16,638 bases of DNA, from assembly GCA_011524755.1 (NCBI GenBank), contig WTJR01000139.1, forward strand, positions 1,915 to 18,552, written 5' to 3'. The stretch is from Halieaceae bacterium (GTDB lineage: Bacteria; Pseudomonadota; Gammaproteobacteria; Pseudomonadales; Halieaceae). The notes under the pieces were generated by a model. That model had not been told where the DNA came from and did no database searches. It saw only the letters and a program-made list of their open reading frames with translations. Below, piece by piece: positions 8,380 through 14,468 of the stretch. The first letter of the stretch is position 1, and the number at the start of each line of letters is the position of its first letter. The position numbers and the translations under genes were made by a program.

Positions 8380-8422
8380 TGTCATTTTATTTAAACACAT
8401 AATTTGTCAAATTTTATGTATT
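8380..8422. promoter_or_regulatory. PpsR/CrtJ-type operators and promoter between bchI and the divergent hydrolase
   Basis: TGTCATTTTATTTAAACA (8380-8397) is an exact TGT-N12-ACA match. Seven bases further, TGTCAAATTTTATGTATT (8405-8422) keeps the TGTCA half but ends ATT, so it is degenerate. On the minus strand a perfect -35 TTGACA (8405-8410) and TAAAAT (8384-8389) are 15 bp apart, giving a start about 65 nt before bchI. The -35 lies in the distal site and the -10 in the proximal site, the same placement as at crtE. The spacer is short for sigma-70, so the promoter call is tentative; the operator is stronger. Confidence 0.68.
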
Positions 8423-8450
8423 TTTTTGTGGCAATTGGTCTGCGCTGGAT

Positions 8451-9356
8451 ATGCGGCGTATAGAGGGTGATAGTGGTGAGACGGCCTTTATGCAGCAGTT
8501 AGAGAAAGCAATCGACAGCGATGGCGCCTTGATCAAAGGTGTCGGGGATTACGAGGTTTACTGGTACCTCGACACCGAATCGGAGGGTCGTCCGCTACTC
8601 TTTGTGCACAGCGTCAACGCGGCGCCTAGCGCGATAGAGCTCAAGCCTTTATTCCAGCACTTCAGAGCATCAAGACCCGTATTCGCGCCAGATCTCCCGG
8701 GTTTCGGTCGGTCAACACGCCGTGTGGGCACCATGACAGCTTCGGAGTTTGCAAAAAATATTGCCTCTATCATTGATGAGATAACCCCGACTGAGCCGCC
8801 CGATGTGATCGCCTTATCCTTGGGGTGTGAGTTCGTCGCACGGGCTGTGGTCGAGTGCGGTGCCACGGTGAGGAGTCTAACTTTCATCTCACCCACGGGT
8901 TTTTCTCGTCGTCAGCCGCCACCACCGCAAGCCCAAAAACGCTTGAAGCGGCTTTTTGATTTTGCTGGTTTTGGGCGTGGTGCATTCAAACTACTGCGTC
9001 TGGAACGGAGTATTCGCTACTTTTACGGTATGAACTTCTCGGGCTTTGTTCCCAATGAATTGGTGACTTACGCCCTTAAAACGACGCGTCAGCCCAGCGC
9101 GCATGACATGCCGCTACAGTTTCTCTCAATGGGTTTGTTTACGGCGAACGCTGTCGAGTCTCTTTATTCTAAGCTCGACGTTCCGGTGCTGGTGTTATTC
9201 GACAAGGACCCCAATGTTTCATTTGAACTATTTGAGAAATTTGAGGCAAATCCCGCATGGCAATTTAAGCGAATAGCGCCAAGTCTTGGCATGCCACAGT
9301 GGGAGCACCCGGAAGAGACAGCAGGTGCTATCGAGGCATTTTTTGGGGCTCTCTAA
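8451..9356 (+). CDS. Alpha/beta-fold hydrolase divergent from bchI
   Basis: Alpha/beta hydrolase of about 301 residues, with core features LLFVHSVNAAPS (49-60), FAPDLPGFGRS (78-88), nucleophile elbow ALSLGCE (Ser123), acid region LFDKDP (Asp251 or Asp253) and likely base His286 (WEHPEE). It has no signal peptide or membrane segments. Two positions differ from the textbook pattern: the oxyanion 'HG' is 'HS', and the elbow is A-x-S-x-G rather than G-x-S-x-G. I recall related photosynthesis-associated hydrolases with a similar ALSLGCE elbow, so this may be a subfamily trait rather than damage. ATG 8451 is used; ATG 8490 (Met14), preceded by GGTGAG, is a good alternative. Its location beside a PpsR-type operator suggests co-regulation with bchI. 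The substrate is unknown. Confidence 0.8.
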   Translation: MRRIEGDSGETAFMQQLEKAIDSDGALIKGVGDYEVYWYLDTESEGRPLLFVHSVNAAPSAIELKPLFQHFRASRPVFAPDLPGFGRSTRRVGTMTASEFAKNIASIIDEITPTEPPDVIALSLGCEFVARAVVECGATVRSLTFISPTGFSRRQPPPPQAQKRLKRLFDFAGFGRGAFKLLRLERSIRYFYGMNFSGFVPNELVTYALKTTRQPSAHDMPLQFLSMGLFTANAVESLYSKLDVPVLVLFDKDPNVSFELFEKFEANPAWQFKRIAPSLGMPQWEHPEETAGAIEAFFGAL

Positions 9357-9400
9357 AGCCCGTTCAAAGCCCCATTCATTGCCCTGTGAGAAGCCCCGTT
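9357..9400. other. Short convergent gap with three small direct repeats
   Basis: The 44-bp gap between the ends of the hydrolase and crtD contains three imperfect copies of AAAGCCCGTTC: 9355-9365, 9366-9377 (AAAGCCCCATTC) and 9390-9401 (GAAGCCCCGTTC). A 5-bp GGGCT/AGCCC hairpin (9346-9361) spans the hydrolase stop but has no T-run on either strand. No convincing terminator or gene is visible. Confidence 0.4.
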
Positions 9401-10885
9401 CTAAGCGGCGTCTCGTTGGATGCGTTGTGCCGCGATCGAGCCGGATAATGTCGCCATCGGCACGCCGGGCCCGGGGTGAGCACTTCCACCCGCAAGATAA
9501 AGTCCCTTAACCCGACTCGCGGACGATGGACGGGTGAAGCTAGAAAACATTCCATGGGATGCTGCACCGTAAAGTGAGCCGCCACTCCCGGGAAAGCGTT
9601 GGTGCCAGTTATCGGGGCAGGTGGTGACACAGTCCGCTTCAGAAAAGGCGAGGTTTAACCCCCCGCGACTGAGTACATCCAGTGCGTTCTTGCGTTGTTG
9701 ATCGAGTTTAGAGCGGGTCCATGCGCCATGGTCACCATCTGCCGGCGCGTTTATGAGTAATAACAGTCGTTCCTTGCCCTCGGTCGATAGTTTTCCGTTG
9801 ACGCGATCCTGGGCGCAAACATAAACGGTGGGTTCATTACAGACGGACCTGGATTTGAAAATCGTAGTGAACTCGCGCTCGTAATCCGTGGCAAAGAATA
9901 CATTGTGATGATCGAGCTCGAATCCAGAGGTGTTGGCGTTGATGCACCAGGTGATAGCGGAGAGGCCTCGCTCCTGTCGCTTTCGTGTGCGTGTCGATTT
10001 CACGACATCATCGCCTAAAAGTCCGTCACTTAATGCTGCTGAGTCCCCATTGAAAATAATGGCGTCAGCGGTCAAGGTCTCGCCCGATGCAAGTGTGATG
10101 CCGGTCGCGCGTCCGCTAGTACAGTTGATCTTTCGGACTGGGCTTTGATAGTGAAACTGGGCGCCGTGCTCTATCGCGAGGTCAGCAATTGCATGAGCGA
10201 GCGCCCGCATGCCGCCGTCGACACACCACACGCCCTGGCGCTCCACATGCGCAATTAGCATCAACGTTGAAGGGGTCGACAGTGGTGATGAGCCCACATA
10301 AGTGGCGTATCGGCCGTAGAGCTGCTTCAGCCGCGGATCTGAGAAATAGTTGCCGAGTGCACTCCAGAGCGATTGGTGCGGCGCTACCGCCAGACTCTTC
10401 AAGCCGCCATCGCGCAATAAACGGTAGCCGAGTCGTATGGGTGAGGGTTGCGATGTGGCCATGAAGTTATCGCGGAGTAGGTTGTGAACAAGCTCACCAT
10501 CGTCACAAAATCTGCGGTAGCCCTCTGCATTGCGTTCGTCTGAGAAATCGGCGATTGCCTGGGCTGACTGATCAATGTCGTGAAAGAGGTCCAAACGACT
10601 TCCGTCCGTCCAAGCATGACGGGCGAGCCGGCGACTCTCGGTCAAACGAACCCGATCATCAAACACGGCACCTGCGCGTTTAAACAACTCATCAAAAACC
10701 CAGTGCATGGTGAAAACTGTGGGGCCGCCGTCGATGCCTACGTCCCCCACCTGTCGTTGGTGCATTTTGCCGCCAGGCTCGGCATTGGTCTCGAACACAT
10801 CAACTTTCCAGCCTGCAGTTGCCAGGTCGACGGCAGCCGACAATCCGCCTGCGCCGGCGCCCACAATGATTGCTCGTTTTGTCAT
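9401..10885 (-). CDS. crtD: Hydroxyneurosporene 3,4-dehydrogenase CrtD
   Basis: FAD-dependent CrtI-family oxidoreductase that introduces the 3,4 double bond into 1-hydroxycarotenoids in the spirilloxanthin route, acting between CrtC and CrtF. The N-terminal motif is IIVGAGAGGLSAAVDLATAG with VFETNAEPGGKMHQ after it, and the C-terminal signature is LYLAGGSAHPGPGVPMATL. Length is 494 residues from ATG 10885, whose A overlaps the TGA stop of the membrane-protein gene (TGATG). The in-frame extension upstream to 11125 lies within that gene and is not real. Assigned to CrtD rather than CrtI because a full CrtI exists at 3082-4626 and this copy is more divergent, as usual for CrtD. Convergent with the hydrolase. 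Confidence 0.9.
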   Translation of the reverse strand: MTKRAIIVGAGAGGLSAAVDLATAGWKVDVFETNAEPGGKMHQRQVGDVGIDGGPTVFTMHWVFDELFKRAGAVFDDRVRLTESRRLARHAWTDGSRLDLFHDIDQSAQAIADFSDERNAEGYRRFCDDGELVHNLLRDNFMATSQPSPIRLGYRLLRDGGLKSLAVAPHQSLWSALGNYFSDPRLKQLYGRYATYVGSSPLSTPSTLMLIAHVERQGVWCVDGGMRALAHAIADLAIEHGAQFHYQSPVRKINCTSGRATGITLASGETLTADAIIFNGDSAALSDGLLGDDVVKSTRTRKRQERGLSAITWCINANTSGFELDHHNVFFATDYEREFTTIFKSRSVCNEPTVYVCAQDRVNGKLSTEGKERLLLLINAPADGDHGAWTRSKLDQQRKNALDVLSRGGLNLAFSEADCVTTCPDNWHQRFPGSGGSLYGAASHGMFSSFTRPSSASRVKGLYLAGGSAHPGPGVPMATLSGSIAAQRIQRDAA

Positions 10886-11631
10886 CAGGTGGCTTGTGCT
10901 CGGCGTACTGGCGCCATGACAGCGCGCTGGTGGTAGATGATGAGAATCAGTCCGGTCACGAGTGGAATCGCCCAGAGACCGGGCGTCAGCGCAATCTCGG
11001 GGAGCAAGCGCACCGCACCAAAGGCGAAAAAGGCGGTGTAGACAGAAATGCCGGCGCCCACCAAAGATTTGATGTGCTCCTTGATGCGTGCTTTGGGTGA
11101 TGAGGGTTTGCGGTAGATGAACCACAGGTTCGTGGCAACGGTGGCGAAACCGACGAAGGCGATGCCCATCATCATGGGTTGATTAAGCTCGATGCCGCGA
11201 ATAAAGCAGTTGGCTGAGGTCGCTGTTAAAACAACCTGAAGCAGAAGATTGTGCCAGGCGCCGTTCTTCTCATGATCTCGTTTATTACGCATGCAAAGCC
11301 AACCGTGCCATGCAAGGTTGATAGTGAGCGTTGCCAAATACAGCATCATCCAGCCAAAAATTCCCGAGATCATCTCGGGCTGCCGAAATACCTCATGGGT
11401 GGACAGGTGAGGGTGTGTGCCTGTTGGGTCGGCTAGCGTCGTAATGGAGATGCCCGTAGCAACCAAGCCGGTGGTGAGCATGCTCGTGATAAAGATATTG
11501 CCTGCTTGTCGATGCAGTACACCGCCTTTCTTTCCGGCAATGGGAATCCAAACAGAAATGAGTCCGACCGTGCCGGTGATGATGTGCATGATCACCAGCG
11601 ATTCGAAGATGCCATGGGTCGACAGGGTCAT
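10885..11631 (-). CDS. Seven-segment membrane protein translationally coupled to crtD (DUF2306-like)
   Basis: About 248 residues with roughly seven hydrophobic segments (about 9-31, 44-66, 87-107, 127-147, 152-173, 190-209, 218-234). HRQAGNIF near residues 40-47 and EHIKSL near 185-190 resemble the histidine-containing loops of DUF2306-type membrane proteins; this family link is from memory and moderate. No enzymatic motif is recognised. The start at 11631 has a strong GGAGG site (11640-11644); an upstream frame to 11715 would overlap the P450. The stop overlaps the crtD ATG (TGATG), so it and crtD are one transcript. This suggests a role tied to carotenoid synthesis or handling in the membrane, but that is inference. 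Confidence 0.78.
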   Translation of the reverse strand: MTLSTHGIFESLVIMHIITGTVGLISVWIPIAGKKGGVLHRQAGNIFITSMLTTGLVATGISITTLADPTGTHPHLSTHEVFRQPEMISGIFGWMMLYLATLTINLAWHGWLCMRNKRDHEKNGAWHNLLLQVVLTATSANCFIRGIELNQPMMMGIAFVGFATVATNLWFIYRKPSSPKARIKEHIKSLVGAGISVYTAFFAFGAVRLLPEIALTPGLWAIPLVTGLILIIYHQRAVMAPVRRAQAT

Positions 11632-11655
11632 ATCCGGCCTCCATACTGTGCGTAG

Positions 11656-11698
11656 TGTCAATACTATTGGATAGTTTTCGTGGATGAAACACTTTACA
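11656..11698. promoter_or_regulatory. Candidate degenerate operator pair between the membrane protein/crtD and P450 genes
   Basis: TGTCAATACTATTGGATA (11656-11673) matches TGT-N12-ACA with one mismatch, and its left half TGTCAAT equals the perfect crtI operator arm. Seven bases further, TGGATGAAACACTTTACA (11681-11698) is also one mismatch off and overlaps the P450 start. Neither is exact, so alone they are weak; the same 7-bp spacing seen at crtE/crtC is the reason to list them. If real, this would place crtD, its membrane partner and the P450 under the same control. Confidence 0.4.
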
Positions 11699-13056
11699 TA
11701 CCACCAAAGCCCCACTCGCTTCCAGCGGTTGTCGCGTTAATCCGCTCGCTTTGGAAGGGTGATGGCAACTTATTAGAGTTGTTACCTGCCGAGGCCTATC
11801 ACTTTGAGGTGGGCCATCTGGGGCGTTCTCGCCGCGGTACCGTGCTCTTCAACCGGCCCTCAGCAGTGAAGGAGATCATGCGCGACGCCCAAGGCGTATT
11901 TCCCAAGAGTGACCTCATGGTCGGTGCCCTCGATCCACTCATTGGTGAAAGCATGTTTGTCACCGATGGGCCGAAATGGCGTCGGCAACGCGCAATGATT
12001 GATCCTGCTTTCAGTCTGATGCGGCTGAATGTGGCTTATGGCGCCATGTGCGCTGCGACCGATGATCATGTCGCCGCGATCGATCAGCTAGCTACCGACA
12101 ATACGCCGTTTTCCCTTGACCTGGCCATGAGCCATCTCACAGCCGATGTAATCTGCCGGACGGTCTTCTCTACACCACTAGCATCCGACGTTGCAAAAGA
12201 GGTATTTGACGATTTCACGCTCTTTGAGAAGTCTGTGGCTCAGGTCGATATTTTAGGGATGATCCTAAAACCCGCATGGTCTGAAACAAAACAAACGCCA
12301 GAGGTGCTCGCTGCCTGTGAGCGCATTCGTCATCATATCGGTGCGCTCATCGATACCCATTTGGAAGCCGAGGCCGGTGAGTACAACGACATTGCATCGG
12401 CAGTGATTGAGGCGAAAGACAAAGACACAGGTTTGCCGTTTACCCGCGACGAGCTGATTGATCAGCTGGGTGTGTTCTTCCTTGCTGGCCACGAGACCAC
12501 TGCGAGTGCGTTGACATGGGTGTTCTATATTTTGGCGGAGCGTCCAGAGTGGCTTGCGCGGCTGCGGGAAGAAATCGATCCCGTGATGGGCGATGGGCAG
12601 CTCACGTTCGAAGACACAAAAAAACTGCCTTTGACGCGTGCATTTTTTAAGGAAGCCTTGCGCCTCTATCCCCCGATTACTTTCGTGCCGAGAGTGGCTT
12701 TGGAAAAAGTGGAAATCGAAGGAAAGAAGTTGCCGCGTGGTGCCTTAGTCATGATTGCTCCCTGGACGCTGCAGCGGCACAGCAAGTACTGGGATGATCC
12801 TCATGCGTTTATTCCCGAGCGATTCTTACCTGAGAATGAAAAAACGCTGAATACAGGCGCATATATCCCGTTTGGGCAAGGGCCGCACATTTGCGTGGGT
12901 GCCGGCTTTGCTCAGGTGGAGAGCTTGCTCATCATGTCTCAGCTGATCAGCCGCTTTGACTTCGAACTACTTCCCGATCAGAACGTTGTGCCCGCGGCGC
13001 GTTTGACGACGAGGCCTGCGGAACAGGTCATGATGCGAGTGCGGCATCGCTCGTAG
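11680..13056 (+). CDS. Cytochrome P450 next to crtD
   Basis: Heme monooxygenase of 458 residues with all core motifs: the I-helix oxygen-activation motif AGHETT (269-274), ExxR in the K-helix (Glu325-Arg328, EALRLYPP), and the heme-binding loop FGQGPHICVG with Cys405. No signal peptide or N-terminal anchor is visible, so it is probably soluble and needs external redox partners, none of which are in the window. The start is GTG 11680; no ATG is available before residue 67. It diverges from the membrane protein/crtD pair, and its 3' end overlaps the CALC protein gene by 29 bp. The substrate is unknown. Its position among carotenoid genes makes a carotenoid, fatty acid or other lipid substrate plausible, but this is inference. 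Confidence 0.92.
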   Translation: MDETLYIPPKPHSLPAVVALIRSLWKGDGNLLELLPAEAYHFEVGHLGRSRRGTVLFNRPSAVKEIMRDAQGVFPKSDLMVGALDPLIGESMFVTDGPKWRRQRAMIDPAFSLMRLNVAYGAMCAATDDHVAAIDQLATDNTPFSLDLAMSHLTADVICRTVFSTPLASDVAKEVFDDFTLFEKSVAQVDILGMILKPAWSETKQTPEVLAACERIRHHIGALIDTHLEAEAGEYNDIASAVIEAKDKDTGLPFTRDELIDQLGVFFLAGHETTASALTWVFYILAERPEWLARLREEIDPVMGDGQLTFEDTKKLPLTRAFFKEALRLYPPITFVPRVALEKVEIEGKKLPRGALVMIAPWTLQRHSKYWDDPHAFIPERFLPENEKTLNTGAYIPFGQGPHICVGAGFAQVESLLIMSQLISRFDFELLPDQNVVPAARLTTRPAEQVMMRVRHRS

Positions 13057-13423
13057 GCTGTGACTCACTCAGGGCTCGGCTGAGTTTCTGGTCGAACCGC
13101 TCCACTTGGCCCTCGCAGGCCATCAACGCTGATGTATCAAGCAGCGTGAAAAGGTATCCATTGTCATCTTGCTTGATGACACAGGGGAGCGGTGTAGGGA
13201 GTTGAGCGAGCATCTCATCAGAGATTTCATTGCGGTGAAGCCACTCCACCTCGGGTCGTTCCTCACAAAAGCTGCGCCATGCCCGTTTGCCGAACGGGTT
13301 TAAACCGTGTGTGATGTCGCAAAGAGCACAGCTTCGTGTGCCCGTCAGCTTGCCGACGGCGTAAGCCAGCTCGCCGATGACCGATAGATCAGCATCGTAG
13401 ATCGCCAGAATTCGTTCATGCAT
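13028..13423 (-). CDS. Small protein with a CALC (CxxC) motif, family not recognised
   Basis: 131 residues, starting MHERILAIYDADLS, with a CxxC pair SCALCDITHG (Cys32 and Cys35) and a following His39. The IYDADLS then CxxC layout faintly recalls DCC/thioredoxin-like small proteins, but the cysteines sit further in, so I do not assign it. It has no signal peptide and no membrane segment. It starts 7 bp after the sterol desaturase-type gene stop and overlaps the convergent P450 3' end by 29 bp, so it probably forms an operon with the upstream gene. The CxxC-H cluster could bind a metal or act in redox chemistry; no function can be claimed. Confidence 0.7.
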   Translation of the reverse strand: MHERILAIYDADLSVIGELAYAVGKLTGTRSCALCDITHGLNPFGKRAWRSFCEERPEVEWLHRNEISDEMLAQLPTPLPCVIKQDDNGYLFTLLDTSALMACEGQVERFDQKLSRALSESQPTSDAALAS

Positions 13424-13430
13424 AAAGCCG

Positions 13431-14318
13431 TTACGCGCGCCTTAATGTGTCAGATCGCAGGTCTGGGCCGTCATGACTCCAGCCAGGCGCCTTGAATAGG
13501 TAGTTGAGCTTATCTCGCCAGCGGTCTGCGCGTCGTACGTCCCGCCACATCGATCCGTATTCTCCAAAGGCCACCTTCAGCACTTTGTGAGTTTCAATAT
13601 TTTTGGTGAGGCCGTATTTGACGGGCTCCTCAGGAACCTCCTCCGAGAATGTGCCAAATAAGCGATCCCAAATGATGAGCGTGGCACCGTGGTTTCGGTC
13701 CAGATAGCGCACATTAGACCCGTGGTGGACCCGATGGTGCGACGGGGTATTGAAGATAAATTCAATCCATCGCGGGAATTTGTAAAAGGCTTCGGTGTGC
13801 AGCCAGTACTGATAAATGAGACTGACGCTCAGCATGGTGACGATCATGGCTGGGTGATAGCCCAGTAGCGCCAACGGTACCCAGAACGGGTATTTGAGGA
13901 TGCGCTCGCCGACGCCCTGGCGTAACGCTGTTCCGAGGTTGTAGTACTGGGAGCTGTGATGCGATACATGCCCTGCCCAGAGGAGCCGAATTTCATGATT
14001 TCCTCTGTGAAAGCTGTAGTAGGTGAGGTCGTCAAGGAAGAACAACAGAACCCACCAATACCAACTGGTATCGATGACACCTTTCAAAGGCGAGATCGAG
14101 TAGGCGGCAAACATGAGTGAAATCCCAAGAAACTTGGGGATGAGATCGACGAAAACGGTCAGCAGCATGACTCGCATGCTGGTCCAGAAGTCGACTGACT
14201 CGTAGTGTTGCGTGTGGCTTCGGTAGGCCCAAATGACCTCGATAAACAGTGCCCCAAAGAAGAAGGGCAGGGCCATCATGACCCAGTCGTCCTGCATTAC
14301 CGCTAACACATCATTCAT
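13431..14318 (-). CDS. Fatty acid hydroxylase/sterol desaturase superfamily membrane protein
   Basis: Membrane-bound di-iron oxygenase family protein of 295 residues. Hydrophobic segments occur in the first 100 residues and around 140-170. The histidine clusters are intact: HRGNH (104-108), HVSHH (117-121), H174 and HHRVHH (194-199), the expected eight-or-more-histidine di-iron ligand set. The family includes C-4 sterol methyl oxidases, fatty acid hydroxylases and carotenoid hydroxylases. The substrate cannot be told from sequence. ATG 14318 has a GGGAG site about 9 nt upstream. It is followed by the CALC protein gene. Placed one gene from a P450 and near crt genes, so a lipid or carotenoid tailoring role is possible (inference). 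Confidence 0.87.
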   Translation of the reverse strand: MNDVLAVMQDDWVMMALPFFFGALFIEVIWAYRSHTQHYESVDFWTSMRVMLLTVFVDLIPKFLGISLMFAAYSISPLKGVIDTSWYWWVLLFFLDDLTYYSFHRGNHEIRLLWAGHVSHHSSQYYNLGTALRQGVGERILKYPFWVPLALLGYHPAMIVTMLSVSLIYQYWLHTEAFYKFPRWIEFIFNTPSHHRVHHGSNVRYLDRNHGATLIIWDRLFGTFSEEVPEEPVKYGLTKNIETHKVLKVAFGEYGSMWRDVRRADRWRDKLNYLFKAPGWSHDGPDLRSDTLRRA

Positions 14319-14468
14319 GATCTGTGCTCCCAGAGTGCCCCTGTGTTTGTTTTATAGGGCGTTTGCGATTGCATAGAGTGTAGCCGAATTATTACAGTCA
14401 CGGTGGTTAGCAAACGGTCGTAGACGACTGGCCGTCCCTACAACAATAACGTTAAAGAGGAGACCATC
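14319..14468. promoter_or_regulatory. 150-bp divergent control region between the desaturase-type and MBL genes
   Basis: This gap holds a single exact TGT-N12-ACA element, TGTAGCCGAATTATTACA (14379-14396), without the extra C/G arm bases of the crtI site and without a partner 7 bp away, so it may be chance. A short inverted repeat GTCGT-AG-ACGAC lies at 14417-14428, about 40 bp before the MBL start. A strong AGAGGAG ribosome site (14455-14461) precedes the MBL ATG. No RNA gene or terminator is recognised. Confidence 0.4.

Noticed and set aside
8314..8400. N-terminal extension of bchI by 29 residues
   Set aside because: It would place the start inside the operator region; the ATG at 8313 has a strong GGGGGAG site and gives the normal BchI N-terminus.
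9346..9361. GGGCT/AGCCC hairpin at the hydrolase stop, as a terminator
   Set aside because: The stem is only 5 bp and no T-run follows on either strand.
10886..11125. 80-residue N-terminal extension of crtD
   Set aside because: It lies in another frame within the membrane-protein gene and precedes the normal FAD-binding start; TGATG coupling at 10885 supports the shorter form.
11632..11715. N-terminal extension of the membrane protein
   Set aside because: It would overlap the P450 start; ATG 11631 has a clear GGAGG ribosome-binding site.
13067..13085. 6-bp hairpin ACTCAG/CTGAGT after the P450 stop, as a terminator
   Set aside because: It is followed by only three T bases and lies inside the coding end of the opposite gene; too weak to call.
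14415..14430. Inverted repeat around GTCGT-AG-ACGAC as a specific operator
   Set aside because: The arms are only 5 bp and match no binding site I know; noted in the intergenic entry only.
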